A stretch of 64,000 bases of DNA from Diprion similis (lineage: Eukaryota > Arthropoda > Insecta > Hymenoptera > Diprionidae), in the NCBI RefSeq assembly GCF_021155765.1, contig NC_060110.1, positions 5,270,001 to 5,334,000 on the forward strand. Reading direction: 5' to 3'. The notes under the pieces were generated by a model. It was not told where the DNA came from, ran no database searches, and saw only the letters and a program-made list of their open reading frames with translations. The position numbers and the translations under genes are program-made. Positions 36,464 through 51,700 of the stretch are shown piece by piece (within the stretch, counting starts at the first letter, position 1; each line of letters starts with the position of its first letter).

Positions 36464-39133
36464 TCATAATTCCGTTGATTTGGAGATCTTTTCAGTCTTT
36501 CTGCTGGCTTCCACCTTATCAACAAAAGACCAGACATCGTCAGCTAGAAGCTGAGGTTCTTCAAAAGCTGCAAAGTGACCACCACGAGGCAGATGATTCG
36601 CTTGGATTAAGTTTGGATACTTGGGACGCAGGAGGGACTCTGGAGAATACGTGAGTTCATGTGGGAAAAGAGCACAAGCTGACGGTGAGTGCAAAGGAAG
36701 TCTGAAACCAACGAAATGAGCGATTACAATTCATGAGATACTCTCTGTGAGAAATATTTTATACATAGAGGACTTTTTTGAATACCACTTTACGTGGCCA
36801 CTCACCCATCTGTCCCCAGCTTTCGGTGTTCCAAGTTAAAACTTTCGGCGTACAAACGCATGCTGGTCGTTATTGAGCTTGTTACCCAGTAGACCATAAC
36901 GTTGTCCAAAAGTTCGTCGAGGGTGAATTTCTCAAGTAATTTACCGTCTTGGCTGAATCTGTACTCAGCATTCGTCCAGGTGCTAAACTTCTCAAGAATG
37001 TAAGCAGCCAGACCGGCTGGAGAATCAGTAAGAGCGACGCCTGTAAAAGGTAAACCATCGTTATGGTACTCTGGACACCCTTTAATCCTTGGTAGTCAAG
37101 GACATTGCGGATTTCTGGATCTTACCAACGGTGTCGGGTTTACTCGACTGCAGGTGCATGTATCCAGTCTCTTCGAGAAGACGGGAATAATGATGGCTTA
37201 GAGGGTACATTTTAGACCAGTGCTCATCACTAACAACAAGCGATGGAATGAAGGCGCCGATAATAGTCCACAGCATTGACGAACCTATTCTGACTATACA
37301 GAAATTCAGATGTGTGCCGAAAACTCTGAAACGGTTCAAACATGGCGATTAAAATTTTGTTCCTACGTTTAAAATGAATATTTTTCAACATGCGTTCGGT
37401 TACCTATTAGGATAAAAGATTCCCATTTGTGTGACGACACTGCTTCCCCAATCCCCACCTTGTGTATAGAATTTTTCAAAGCCCAGTCTGTCCATCAAAT
37501 TCATCATTATCACTGCCACCTACGGGTTTTTAAAATTGATAATAAGAAGCTACGATATTCGATTAAAGTTATGAAGAGTGAGTGAGTGTAAGTCCTCATC
37601 GTACATGTGCAGAGCCCATTCCAGGGCGAACTGCTCCATCGGAAAATCCGTAACCCGGAAGTGATGGCACGATCAATTCGAAGACAAAGTCTCGATCAGG
37701 GCGCGGTGTTGTGAGCTGAGGGATGACCTTTTGGAATTCAACAACAGATCCGGGCCAACCATGAACCATTAACAGAGGAAGGACCCGCACTGAAGCGTCC
37801 TTAGGTACAGTGGGCTTCACATGGTAGAAGTGGATGTCCAAACCTGTGGCACCACCACCATCAAGTTGAATTGTAAGTATATGTACTAAAGTTTTTTTTT
37901 CTTGCATCTACAATTCTATAATCAGAACTACGGCTGTGGTTTTTCACCTTGAATATTTGTTTTGAACTGGGGGTATTTGTTGAGGAGGGCTTGGCGTTTT
38001 GTCCAATCGTACTTTGTCCGCCAATGCTCTATTATAGTTTGAAAATAGTCGCTGTTGATACCGTAAGTCCATCCTACACCTTCCAACGGCTTTCTTAAGG
38101 ACCGTGTCCTTTCCAAACGGTTCTTCAGATCATCTATAACCTGCATCAAACGTAATTATTGCAACAACATTCAGGAAATCTTTCATCAGGTCATTGGTGA
38201 CGATATAACTGATCACCAGAAAGTGATTATCTATTTTAATTGTATTATGACAATTGAATGGAATTCTTCAAGTTATCGAATTATGATGAACTTATAATTA
38301 ATATTCCATTCCAATAGTTCATACATGGTACTCAGCTCTTCTATTGAAGCATACGCAAGCGTATATATTAAAATTAAGGCAAGAAATTGTATACCAACGT
38401 TTTTCGGAATGTCGATCTTGAACGGACGGATGCTTTCGTCGATCTTTGTAGGTTTTCCTGGTCCCCAATACTGGTCACGTGGTAGAGTTGGTACCTCAGG
38501 TTCTACCTTGTTCCTGAAATCGCATGTACTAATTATAAGAATGGACTGCAGATTCATTCAATTCAATAGTTGGCCGAATTCGAAGGTAAAGATTTTCTTG
38601 TTTTATGAAACAATCAGTCACAAATCGGTCATGAAATCGTTAAATTTCTATCAATTGATAAAACCTTACGTACTTCATTAGAAAATAAAAACAATTTTTG
38701 TTTTTGTACTTCAAGACTTGTAGTAACACGTATGGAGAACAGAATTAAAAAATATTCATTTTTCTTAAATAAATCGGAGAAACTGACCCTTAATTTCGTG
38801 TACACAAAATAGTATTATACCCCTTGACCCCTGATTTCCCAAACTATGTTTCATCCTTTGTGGCTAGGATGTGCAATATGCAATATTGCAATATTGCAGA
38901 CTGTCAAACAATTTGAATCTGCCAGACCGCCAGAATTTCAGTCACGTTGATTCATTGATCCACAATTTCATCGTCTATCACACATCTCAACCCTGCACGT
39001 TAGTATTTTATACAGCAACCAGTAGATGGTAGCATTTGCGATGAAACACAAGTATGAAGTCACAGATCACTCACCCAAGGTATTTTGCAATCCCAAAAAC
39101 AAGTAGCACCGACACAAGTGCAAGCTTCCACAT
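36464..39133 (-). CDS. JHEH-E, juvenile hormone epoxide hydrolase
   Basis: Fifth array member. Coding exons in transcript order: 39075-39133, 38399-38513, 37948-38140, 37605-37843, 37404-37519, 37126-37325, 36806-37040, 36464-36701; joined frame 1395 nt (464 residues, stop TGA). The anchor is MWKLALVSVLL. HGWPGS, YTQGGDWGS, ETGYMHLQ, MRLYAES, the FPHE acid and RGGHFAAFEEP are present. Small oddities: exon 2 ends PKN instead of PKE; exon 4 ends GSAH instead of GSAQ; after GGDWGS it reads SVVTQMG where others have ITANMG; exon 7 ends GTDG rather than LDS. Exons 2 and 3 and their intron are very close to JHEH-C. The protein ends KSTEL. Confidence 0.87.
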
Positions 39134-42100
39134 TTTTCCAGCCTACAGATATAGCACGATCAACAAACTTTGATCAAATACGTGGTGCACAAGTCTTGGA
39201 GGTCGTAGGTATAGGTACTGTCTCAACGACTGTCCAAAAGGATTTGAAGAATCAACCACACGGTCTACTCTGAAACGTATATATGGTCTCCAGTCAGAAT
39301 GACGGTGCATTTTTACTATACCGGTGATTGCTTCTGGTTATAACTTTATTCCCGAGATACGATCAGCTAGGTGTCTACTACTTCTGTGAACGAGATGTTT
39401 CAACTTTTTATCTCTTATTTAACCTGAACACTGGATGTTAATATGGTCCAAAGATAGATACACTGCTCTTAGTCAGCTTACGTACCACAAGTCTGTACTG
39501 CTGGGAGGAGAGAAACGGAAACGCATAATAACTGTTCGAATTTATGGTGTTTTTGAATTTTTTCTCCGATTCAAGATTTTTATTTATATGTAATTTCGTG
39601 ATATGTGAATTCCAGAAAAAATGTAACACAGCGTCGGGTTTAATAGTAGTTTGAAAAAAGCCGCCTATAATTACGAGAGAATGTACCATACTTTTTCGTA
39701 TCTGTATTAGCATCTTGAAATTGTTTGTAAGTGTTTTTAACGAGTGATGTAATGCCGAGACTTCGACTTGCAGTGTCACGATGATACACACATTCGGCAA
39801 AAGTTTCATGTAATCTTGAATTATATTTGACATAACGTTCGGTTTGTTTGGAACTTGGACCGTCTGATAACTTTCTACAGTAACGTAATTAAATTTTCAC
39901 CGTTTTCCCACCTGGAATAGTCATTAGTCATGCAGGTTATAATAATCATATTACGGTTAACGATTCTCACAAACTTCCTGAAATATATTATATCAACAAG
40001 TAGACTTGAATTTTATACGTTTGTTGAAAAATTGTTATAACAGTAGTACGACGGAAACGATTTCTGTAATCATTGATTAAACATCGCTAAGGTTCAACGT
40101 TCGGAAAGTAACGAATTTTAGAAATAATATATGTTTTAGTGATCGAATGTTATATTGAATATTTGCTTTACTTCATGCCGGAGTACCGATGATAGCGCAG
40201 GTTGTTTATCTTCAATTTTCTGATCACACGTTACGGGCTTATACTGATAAGCTGATAGACCGAGTGTATATAGGTCATACATTTCCATTATGCCGTTCAA
40301 AGAAAATTAATAATATAAGTTTTACAACTTCGAACATCACAGTTGTCGTAAAGAAAATTCACTTCAGATTTTTGCCCGAATTATTTGGTCCCAAGAATAT
40401 CAATGTCGGTAGCGAATCTCTTTAGAAGGTACTGCCAACTGAAGTTAGATGCAAATTCGATGCACCAACCAATGACGCTTTGCATCGATCTGTTTTTTTA
40501 CTACAATATAAATAAATTTCTATAACATATGGAATATTATCATAATAGTGAAATGTTTTACCGTAACATTTTCAGCAATGAAATGATAAGAAAATGTAAC
40601 AATGTAATGGTGAGTACTAAAAATATGACATGCAACTACAGAGCTCAAGAGTTATCTGGATGTTGATTACTGGAATCAGACCCAGAGACTTAAGAAATTT
40701 CAGGGCGTTTCGAGTTCTTTCAGACGATTGAGGGTGCGAAGGGAGAAGATTGAAGACTATATTGACAGTTCGTTGTCGGATTTTTAGAGTCTTAGCTCCA
40801 TGCATCAGCTTCTGCCTAAGTGCATAATATCGCATTATTTTTTGCTCAAAATGATTGCATAAACATGTCATATAGCATTTCCGATTTTCCGGTTTAATAG
40901 GAAGTTGCGCGGATTTAGAAGTAGCGAGAATTAATGAGGGAGGAATACTTGAAGAATATTTTATACGGGTGATTGATACACTGAGAAAATATTTAATTGT
41001 CACGATTTTGTAAGAATATTATGTGGGTATGTATGTACATTACGTAAGGCATTGCGATAATCCAACAAACGCTGCAGTTATTACGATATTAAACCTCGAT
41101 TGTTACTGGAGATAGTTGTGCAAAGCAATTTACCTAGATTACTTTTTTTATCTTCTTTTTTTTACTCTCTTGACCTTCGTAATTCACGTTGTTGCGAAAG
41201 TGAGACTTACGATTAGAGGTATTACACATATATCATTATTATATAAATAGTGAATTCTTAAATATTAAATTATGGTAATTGGAGTTCGTAACGTTAATGC
41301 AATGATGCAATTTCAGGAAAATCATTTTTTCACAACTTTGGTTTTGTATGGATTTCGGTAAGCCTTGATTCTTTGCTTGATGTTACATTGTGTCAACGTT
41401 ACTGACTTCAACCTTGTAATCAGTTTTAATCTATACACTGTAAATTCAGTCGTTTAAAAAATAAAATTAATGTTATTTTCGATGATATAATTAATCGTAT
41501 TCACAGCGATAAAAATGTCCAATACGATTTCACCGGTTTTTACACTATCACATTACAGTCATTAGATAAAACATGTATTATGAATAATAGTAATAAAGCG
41601 GGAGAAATTCACTTCGCTAAAAGTGAGATATATTACAAATATAAACGCAGCAAACTTGCCAGCACAATTAAAGAGCATGTAAATTGATTTGATCAGTTTT
41701 CGCATCAATTATCGAAAGAAGATCCGACAGAACTTAAGTACGATTTTCTAACGGATTTATACTAGTAAATATTGTAAAATGAGTAAGGTAAGATCTGCGA
41801 AAAACGAAGCGAAAAATCGTTTTCATAGTTAGATATTTTAAATATTGGCTAATCAAAACGTTTTCATGATTAGCAAATTACAGTTCAAGTTACGGGTTAC
41901 AAAAATAATTATTTTTGCGCATGACTTTATATTTTCATGAATAATGTTGGCGAAGATTTTAGGACAAAAGTAGTTTTTCTTAACGTTCTCTACAATAAAA
42001 TAAATCTCGTCATGTCACGATGCATATAAGTGTTAAAAATGATTCAAGTCTTTTCGATTACGGTCCAACACAAGAATTGGTATTAATTCACCAAACATAA

Positions 42101-42718
42101 ATAATGTTAATTAACCGTCGATGAATGGAAATCTGTATTAAACAGTTCATATAAACTTAAATTTTTTTTATTAACTAACGATGACACACTTTGAAAGATA
42201 ATTTGACATTTCGGTAGTGAATTTAAAAATGAATATTCCTGAACTGGCGCAAATTATTTCAAGTTAAATTTGACCATATTGACCGTATATTCCAAACGCA
42301 GTTCCAATTTGAATTTATATCTACTTAATCAGCCCTGAAACGCACAAAAATACTTCTCGCCAATTGACAAAAGTACACTTTAATCTCAATTGAAAATTGC
42401 CAGTTAAAAGTTGAAGTTGATCACATTATACTTCATAAGAAGAGAGAAAGTTAGTAAAAAACTTGATCAAAATTCCGTGATATTCAAGACGATCGATACT
42501 TACACCTCCTTAAAACTAGAATAGATCGACAGATCAGGCTGCACTGGGGCGTGAGGTGATCGTTGATTATAACAAGTACCGGTTACTTATACCGATATAT
42601 AGCGATGGGTAGACGGCGTGATAAACGAGATGACAAGGTTCATTGATAAAAAACATTTCCAACAGAATTTATTCAGTAGAAAATCACGATGGAACTTCTC
42701 ATCGATCACATCAAAAAC
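39134..42718. other. Spacer between JHEH-F and JHEH-E, no supported gene
   Basis: About 3.6 kb of AT-rich sequence. Minus-strand frames at 39438-39833 (131 codons) and 40617-41003 (128 codons) were examined. The second contains a CYMTC motif resembling an odorant-binding protein cysteine pair, but the other cysteines and exons are missing. I call neither a gene. Confidence 0.4.
42668..42673 (-). promoter_or_regulatory. AATAAA polyadenylation signal for JHEH-F
   Basis: AATAAA on the coding strand, about 46 bp beyond the JHEH-F stop codon, a normal distance for a poly(A) signal. Confidence 0.5.
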
Positions 42719-45700
42719 TTATGTCGACTTCTTGCTCGCCTTGTTCGCCTGGCTTTGCTTTCTACCGGCTTCCATGATGCCGATCGATGTCCAAACCTCG
42801 TCAGCGAGAAGCTGCGGCTCTTCAAAAGCTGCGAAATGTCCACCGCGAGGCATTTTCCTCGCACGTATCAGCTTCTTGAAACGCGCGCTCAGCAGCGACG
42901 GTGGTTGATACGATATTTCGTGAGGGAACTGCGCACACGCACTTGGCACTTCGATCGGTACGCTGCGTAAGAAATCGGTAATTATAGTAAAAATTTTCAT
43001 CGAGGAAATTTTTTTTTTTTTTTTTTTTTATAAAATCTGCCAGAGTGGCAATAATTTGAACATGAACCTTGATTCGAGAAAATTTCACACAAATTTGCAG
43101 ACTATTCATTATACCGCATGAAAGTACAACAAAAAATGTACAAAAGTTTCGCAAAATTAATTCTTGACTCAAAAACGTGTGGAACTTGAGCAATAAATTT
43201 TGCAGCTCAACTACTTACTATTCCATTCCAAGTGCCATGTGCGCTTTATTGAAGTGTTCCGCGTATAACCGCATTGCGGTCGTCATCGAATTGGGGATCC
43301 AGTAGAGCATCACGTTGTCCAAGAGTTCGTCAGCCGAGTACTTGTCAAGTAATCCGCCATTCTCCTTGAATCTCAATTGGGGGTTTGTTCCGGTTGAAAA
43401 TTTCTCCAGGATGTAAGCAGCCAGTCCAGCCGGCGAATCAGCCAGGGCAACTCCTGGAGGAATAATTGAAACATGAATTACGAGTCAGACTATATTCAGG
43501 GTATTTTTTTGAACCTCGATGATCGATCGATTCATTTTTTTAAACTTTGAATACTTTTGCAAGAGACGAAATGCCAGCCTATAGGTGATTTCGTTAAGTT
43601 CAGAGTGGCTTTGTCAAAATTTCTTCTTTTTTTATTATTTGATTTGATTATGCAAAAACAGGCATGAAAAAAGCAGAGTTAAAGTTTTCGTTATTCACGT
43701 TTTTGTATAGTCAGGGTAGCGATAAAAAAAACTCAAGTTTGACTAAACTAATTCACAGCACGAATTGAATACGGTTCGTTAAATATGTTGGAGACATTCG
43801 CTGTTTCGCAGTTAAAAGGATGTTTGTATTATCGTTTGCTCTGATCTTTCACGACACTGAATAGAATTTAGAAAAATGGAGAATAGTTAACATCACTAAC
43901 TTGTCAGGTTTCCCCTAACATTTCAACTCTCATGAACATCCTGTATTCTCTATTCCTCTCTCTCTCTCTCTCTCTCTCTTTTTTTCTCGTTTCATCTTTT
44001 TCATACTCGCACGTTCATCTATCCTGCATTCGTACAGCAAAAAATTTACAACGATGAGAATCACAGAGTTTTCAACAACAAAGATCGTCGAACGAATCAT
44101 TTCATTATTTGAAGTCAAAGCAGAATTTTACCGCACGCATAACTGATTCATAGACATTTCTACACGCGAACACAAGTACATTCTCTGTACTTTGCAATCG
44201 GAGAATACATATTCAACCACTAAACAAAACTCAGAAACATTTACATAAATGATAAATAAAATCGTTGCTAACTCTATGATTTCAAATAGAAAAAATTGGA
44301 ATAATTTCAGCATAACTCTTACCCAAAGTGTCGGGTTTGGTAGCCTGGATGTGAAGATATCCACTCTCTTCGAGTCTCCGGGACCAGTGTTCGCCAAATG
44401 GGTACATGAGGTGATAGTCCTCGTCAGGAATGAGCATCGACGGCCAGAAACTGTATATGTACGTCGTCAAGAAGGTCTGAGGTTGCATAACGATGCACAT
44501 GTTTGAATGCATGCCGAGGACGCTGAAACGATTGATACAGTGCATCGTAAAAATGTATAACTGCTGGTGAAACGGAACGATCGCGTGCAGGCGAGAAACG
44601 TTTTTTACTTCAATAACATTGTAAAGTCCATTCTTCGATACTTTGCAGCTTGTCATAAAACAAGCGATAAATAATATATACATAAATTCCCTGACTGTTC
44701 AAAAATTTACAGATGACTTTTGTGTCTCTTGAGATGAAAAGAATGAACTAAAAAATTGAATCAATCGTTACAAATTGTGTTGAATGTGTCCGACAGTCTT
44801 TGCACTCTAATTATTATTTATCATTATACATTCTTACTTTTCATTCGTAATGAAATGATGATAATCATTCGTGAACACGGTGCTCTAGTTTGAAGAATAA
44901 AAGGGTAGAAGAAAAATTTTTCAACCGTAAAAAATCTCGCTATAGATTATGGCCCCCTGCCTATATATACTACGTATATATATACTATTTTCGTTCGTTA
45001 ATCTTTCTGGTAAATAAACTTACCTACGTTAGTATGGAATTTCTCGAGCGTATAACATAAAAAGGCTACAGTCCAAAGATAGTTTTGCGTAAATAATCCG
45101 TGTATATACATATATCTGAATAATCAATGCGGATATACACACGCAAAATGTGTGCATAAATATCTACCACACGATCGTTATATATACGTGTAACGTGCAG
45201 GAGAACGAATCGCAGATCACATCGATACACCCTATATATAAATGATTCCAATCAACTTTTAATACTTGAGATTACTTGCTTCTTTCACCCCTTTGCACTT
45301 CTGTTTTTTTTTTTTTGAGAAGATTGTTCGCCCTCAAAAAAAAAAAAATTGAGGGAATTTGGGTCGAAGTTACAACGATCTCAAAATACTGCGAGTGTAC
45401 TTGTGTGGAAGGCCGTTTTCGAATGTAACAGAATAAGTTTTAAATTGAATTCAGTCGCAAGAACTATGCAAAATTTATAAAACTTTAAAATCAAGTAATT
45501 AATTAATATCATCATCATCAAAAGTATGGAACCCCGTGAACCCGTGAGTTTTATACATAGTTGTGAATAATTTTAAGTTTAGTTACTGTTGAGGGAACAT
45601 GGAGGCGAGGTTAGCAGTGATGATGGCCCCCCAATCTCCACCCTGAGTGTAGAATTTTTTGAAACCTAGCCTGAGCATCAGATTCTTCAAAACGACGGCT

Positions 45701-48700
45701 ACTTGCGCCGATCCCAAACCAGGTTTCGTTGTTCCAGACGAGAAGCCATAGCCGGGGAGCGACGGGACGATCACTTCAAAAACGAAGTCGTACTCATCGC
45801 GAGGGGTCGTGAGCAGTGGTATGATTTTGTACATTTCAATCACAGAACCGGGCCATCCGTGCTGAACGAGCAGAGGCAAGACTTTTTTGCCCCCTGCATT
45901 ATTTGGTTTCACGTGCAGAAAGTGAATGTCCAAACCTACGAAGGGATTAATGGGGATCAATTGTCGAGAAAATGGGAGCAGAAATATCTTTTAGGGGGGT
46001 GTTTAGTTAGTACAAAGCCGCAGTGTTGTCAGTTATTTAGATTATTTTTCCCTAAGATAATCATTTTAGACAAATTCATCTCATCTTTTATCTTAACGAC
46101 CCCAGGCAACTTTAAACTTGTGATTTTAAAGGGGTTTCTAAGGTAAGAGTAATAGAAAATTATCATGTTATTTTTTCATTGTGGTTAGACTAATCAACGG
46201 AATAGAATGAAAGAAAATACATTTGAAAGCTGTAAATTTTGGCTTTGAAAACAAAAAAACAATTTAACTTCTGTACGTCACGGCGGTTCGAGTGAAGCAC
46301 TGCAGAAAACGATTGGCAAAACGGTAACCACGTTTGTAGACGAACGGAATATCCAAAGTATAAAAACATTAAAAACCAAGAGTTTTTGGAATCGTAAATA
46401 TATCCTCTAACCTCCTACGGAAGAATTTATATATAAACAATCTTATTTCCATCTACATATTAAGACCCATTATCTTGTAAAACACTGCAAGTATAAATTA
46501 GCTGAATTCGACACATTGAGTTTCAAATTTGTGATAAACCTAATCAATCCCATAATGTGAGCAGATGAAAATACGAGACTCGAAAGTGATGTCCTGATGA
46601 CATCTTTATCGGGTTATTATACATTTTTACAGATTCCTCGGAAAAAGCCTTGCAAATAAACTTCGATCAGATTCAGATATCAATGTGCTTTCGATAAAAA
46701 TAAGCAACGTCACTCTACCGTTTGTTGACCAATCCAAGATAAGTAGCTCGAACAGTGCATTACCTTTGATTAAATAATTTAAAGATGGATCGTCGTATGT
46801 TTACCTTGAATGTTCGTTACGAACTGAGGATACTTGTTCAAGTATTCTTGCCGCTCGGTAAAGTTGTACTTGTTCAGCCAGTGATCAATAATGGTTGGCA
46901 TAAAGCCGGAATTCACGCCGTAAGTCCATCCTGTACCTTCCAGGGCCGGCTTCAAGTTCCGCGTGTTTTTTAGGCGTGCTTTCAGGTTGTTTATGTCCTG
47001 CGCAAAGATCAGTGATGTCAGTAAGTATCACAGTGCCATAGATGACTATCATCGCTTCTTTGGATCAATGACGTCCTTTCTCTGTCTCCTTCCCTCTCTC
47101 TCTCTTTCTCTTTCCTCTCTTTTTCATTATTTGCGCAGCAAACCTCACCGGTTACTAACCTCCAGCTCAGACAATGTCGCTGTATCCATTCACGATGTGG
47201 TTGAAATTTGAGTATAAAACGTTATTCAGAATCTATCCTCGGAGGTCTTTGTGTTTATATGAGATTGTTGTTACAGGAGGGGCCAGAGACGAGGAGTTAC
47301 TACCCAGACTTAGTGCTTTCAATCTTTCGTCAAACAGACTGTTTTATGAAAATGTATTCCATCTTTTATAATTGTAATTTGCATGAATCATCGAGAAAGT
47401 TAGGAACTGGCACAGTTTGTTATTAGACTTAGTATTATATACAGTAAGGCTGCAAGTTTATCTATGAAAAGTGGGTTACAGATTCGAAAACGGTATAGTA
47501 AGGTTGAAAAAAAAAAAAAAAAAAAAAAAAAACTTGCCACTTTCTGAAATAGTAAATGCAACGGTAATTTTTTTTTCTCCCGAGTCTGTAATTTTAACCG
47601 ACGAAGCCCGGCTGTGAACAGCTCAACTCTAGATATGTGGCATATATATGTTTGAAATATTTATTGCGTCAAATTTTAAGGATTGATTTTTTACTTCATT
47701 CGTAAATTCATTGGTCAAAAATCGTCTGAAACGGATTTTTTTTTACCACAGTAGAGGTTTTCTGATAATCAGCAAAGCACAAGTTTATCGGTCATACTAT
47801 GTCACACTGATTATTGATGACCTTTTTAATTTACCGACGATACGCGGCTGAACAGGAGAATCTGTGTCGGACGATGGATAAGAATTCATTTGTGAGCAGA
47901 ATGAGCTCTACTTCATTATACACTTAAATCAACCAGATACATTGAACCCGAATATTGTCAGCGGTTAAAAACAGTTATTAACAACTGTGCAAGTATCCAT
48001 CGCTGTTCGTATGAATAAAAAAGCATTATTTATAACCATCGCATGGTCATTATGTCACTACGGAGAAACACAACAATTTTAATTTTCCACTGGCTCAAAT
48101 AAATCTTCGAGCATCGGTCAGAATCAACCTTCTTATTACATGTACGACAGACTTCTTGAGTACCTGTGATACACTCTTTGAGTTAAACCCGGCAGAGATC
48201 AACTCTTTAATTATAATTATATATATTTCTGACGTTTTAAGAAATGTGGAGCGACCTCTTAAAAAAATTTTTTTGAACTATCCTTTGGAGTGGGCTCTTA
48301 AAACATCAAAAACTAACATTTTGTCACACGAGACTAAAAAAAAAAAAAATATAGTCGGTTTTTTTGCGCCACCCTAATATATATGTTCGTATACACTATT
48401 TGAATTCAATAATTGGTTTTATATAACCCATCAAGCCCGAAAGGGGTAAGTTAACCTTACTATAAATTTTCTGTATCATTGGTATTTTTCTTGACACACG
48501 TGTCTTTTTGTATTGTTGTAATTAGCGTCTCATTCACGTCGGTTCTTTTCGATTCGGCATTTTTACACGGATGAAGATTTCTATACCGTATGACTCCACT
48601 TTAATTCTTATATACATTACAGTATACCGTCTGCTTTAACAGTATTATCGTAAAATGTTGTATATTCAATATCTAAAGCGAGTCGACGAGCCAATTATTT

Positions 48701-51700
48701 ATTACGACAGAATTCTGTGTGGATTAAAACATTATTTGAATCTATTATAACGGAATTCTCTGCTAAGCTATAAGTCAAATTTTATTGCATCCCCTAGTTC
48801 TCTGTGATTTCTTTCTTCTTTATTCGTCTTATCTTTATAAATTTTTATATTTTACAATTATACCGCGATCTATTTCGCACATCACGATATTCCTGGTCTG
48901 TAATAATAACAATTGTCGTTCACAACGAAAATTAGAAATTTTATGCATAATCTTGTTTCCGATTGATTAAACCACTTCTAAGAGATCTTTGCTCAAATAA
49001 ATTCTTTCGCATTCTCTATGAAGCCGAAGCTAGTAGCCAGAGTTAGTAGCCAAATGTGTTAAAACTTTTTGGAAATAAAAAAGTTTAGTGCAGTTTTATC
49101 CTCATAATTCTATAAGAGTATTGGGGCTTCAAGACATTTCACAAAATTTTGATTTTTGGACTTCACTACATTATTCTAGTGAACATTAGAGCGTTTGGCT
49201 CCTAACTTCAGCCTCGTGCATTCTCTAACTTGTGTGTATTTAACTTTTATTATAAACACTAACCTGGCGCAATAGACTAATAAACATTAAATTCTCCTCA
49301 GATGTGATACTTTCGGGGTAAAAGATAGTACCATTCAAATGACTAACGGTCCGTATCTACAGGGGATTTCAAATCCAGGTATTTCTATGGCGATTGGAAG
49401 TCTCGTTCACAGCCAAGTACCATTAGATATTTAGGCCAAAAATTGATCGACGGGTCGATTCTGCCTAGTGTGACTACGGAGGGTTAATCGAGGTCATATA
49501 CTGTATATTCATAAACCCACGTCAGTGATCTGAAATATAATTCAGCGGTTCTCGACCAGTTGTTTTTTGGTTTTCAGGGAAAGTTAAAAAATATCCCGGA
49601 ACTGTTACTCGGAGGGCGCGAGTTTTCGGTATGAAAGTGAATAGATTTATGTAAATCGTTTGGAAATTATAATAACAACGATAATTGTATTCCAACAGTA
49701 AAAACAAGCGGAAAATTCAACAGGTTTGAATTAAAGTACAAATCAAGTGATAAATTGGATCACAGTGATTTCAGAGGCGAATATATTCATGTTATTACTG
49801 ATAACAATTAACTGTAACTAAGCAAAATCGAACATTCCGTGTTTGTGTCGATTCAATTTTGCAGCGTACGTGAGGATGAATACAAATGAGTGAATATCTG
49901 TTCTATAAATGTTGATTGTAATTATTCGATACGTTCTATCACAAGTTGAAAAAAGACGTTTTCCGAAAACTGGCACAACGATTTTTCGGACGATATTAAT
50001 TTAAACTTGTTTTTTACACATAGATTTATGTTAACACAATTGGAGCCAGTTTTTAATAATTCGATCGACATAATTTTTTCTTGAACGAGGAATGGCCTAA
50101 TATATTTTCTTAAAGACTTTAAAGATAAATATGAATTTATATCTCTGCGTCCGGAAGAAGCATTATCCATTTTCGGAGATGATGATAACATGGTACGAGT
50201 TTAGCATCAAGAGAAATTGCACACAGATACACGGTGTAATAATTGTTTATTTTAGAATTCTGAAATCACAATGACTGGTTTCGTGTGAACGACTTCACTT
50301 AATGCGATAAAAATCATCAGCACAGTGTGTAAGCTGCCAGCAATTATCTCTTGTATCATTTATCTGTATACTAAGTTCGTTACGCTTTGCATCATTGAAC
50401 AGGAAGTAACCTAGCATAAACCTGCGATGAATACCAACACGGAATTATATTTATGTAGCATGAATAATTTTTCCGAAATTAATTTCTGAAAATTAGCTTT
50501 TTTCGACGCTCGTCACAGTAAGGTCACCTCGACAGTGGATGGTACACCTAATATGGTTGTTTGTCAATATTTCGCAGCGCAGATGCATGCTCTGAACTTG
50601 AACTTGGTTGCTTGGAATTGACCAAGTAGCAAATCATATTTTATCTTTTTTTCCCTACCGATACATGAAACCGTTTTAAAATTGGGGAAACGTTATGATG
50701 TTTTCTATTTTCCTTGCGGTATGAACATTGAAAAATTTTGCAAAATTGACGAAAAACACGAGAAATATAGGAATTAGATGTGTGAGTAGCGTGACATAAC
50801 CTCAATTATAAGTGAAAATATCTTGCACGTATATTCGTAGTGTTTCCATCAATTTTCCAAACTTCTTTTCAGAGATCACGCAATCAAAATTTCAAAACAC
50901 TATAATTCTCTGGACAATAGATATATCCTCAGTAATCTGGCCTCTGTCTAATCCGGCGCCATTTGTAATCCGACATGCTAATTATGTATACATGTATGGG
51001 GCTGTCCACGTCAATTCAGCTGGCCTCCAGCCACAGAATTTTTGATTTGCTTCGTGATTTTTTTTGTTGTTGTCCTTGCTCTGAAACAATTCTCTGATTT
51101 TTTTCAGATTTTTCGGAACAACCGTTTCTGAGTTACGATTTTTTTTCAACCAAAAAACGACCATTTTGTAAAAATCTAAAAGAATTCACAAAAATTTTAT
51201 GACTAACGTAAAATAGTCTCCCGCTCGCGAGAATATGGCGCAAATTTTTCTTATATTTTTTTTCACTTAATCAAAAGACTAAACCCACGACTATTATCCA
51301 TCCATAGATATATCAATACTATATTTTTGAACTGTAAGAATGGAAAAAAAAATATAAGAAAAATTTTCATCACATTCTCGAAGTCTATTCCACGTTAGTC
51401 GTAAAATTTTTATGAATTTTCTCAAAAAATAGTCGTTTGTTTTCGTTTTAAAAAAATCGTAACTCAGAAACGGTTGTTGCGAAAAATCTGAAAAAATTCA
51501 CAAGAATGTTACAGAGTAAGGACAACAACCGAAAAAATCACAAAACAAATAAAAAATGCTGTGGTCTAGAGGCTAGCTATTTTTTATAATTTGGGATCCG
51601 GTGTCAGCACTATAATAGTCCGACAAATTGAATAATCCGACACTGCCTGGCAAACCGATTATCGAATTATCGCGGGTCGAGTGTATTTAAAACCGATTCA

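Noticed and set aside
39438-39833. 131-codon minus-strand open frame that might be a chemoreceptor fragment
   Set aside because: Only vague hydrophobic resemblance; no conserved receptor C-terminal motif and no flanking exons.
40617-41003. Minus-strand frame with CYMTC, reminiscent of odorant-binding protein cysteines 2 and 3
   Set aside because: The remaining conserved cysteines, signal peptide exon and splice sites could not be found nearby.
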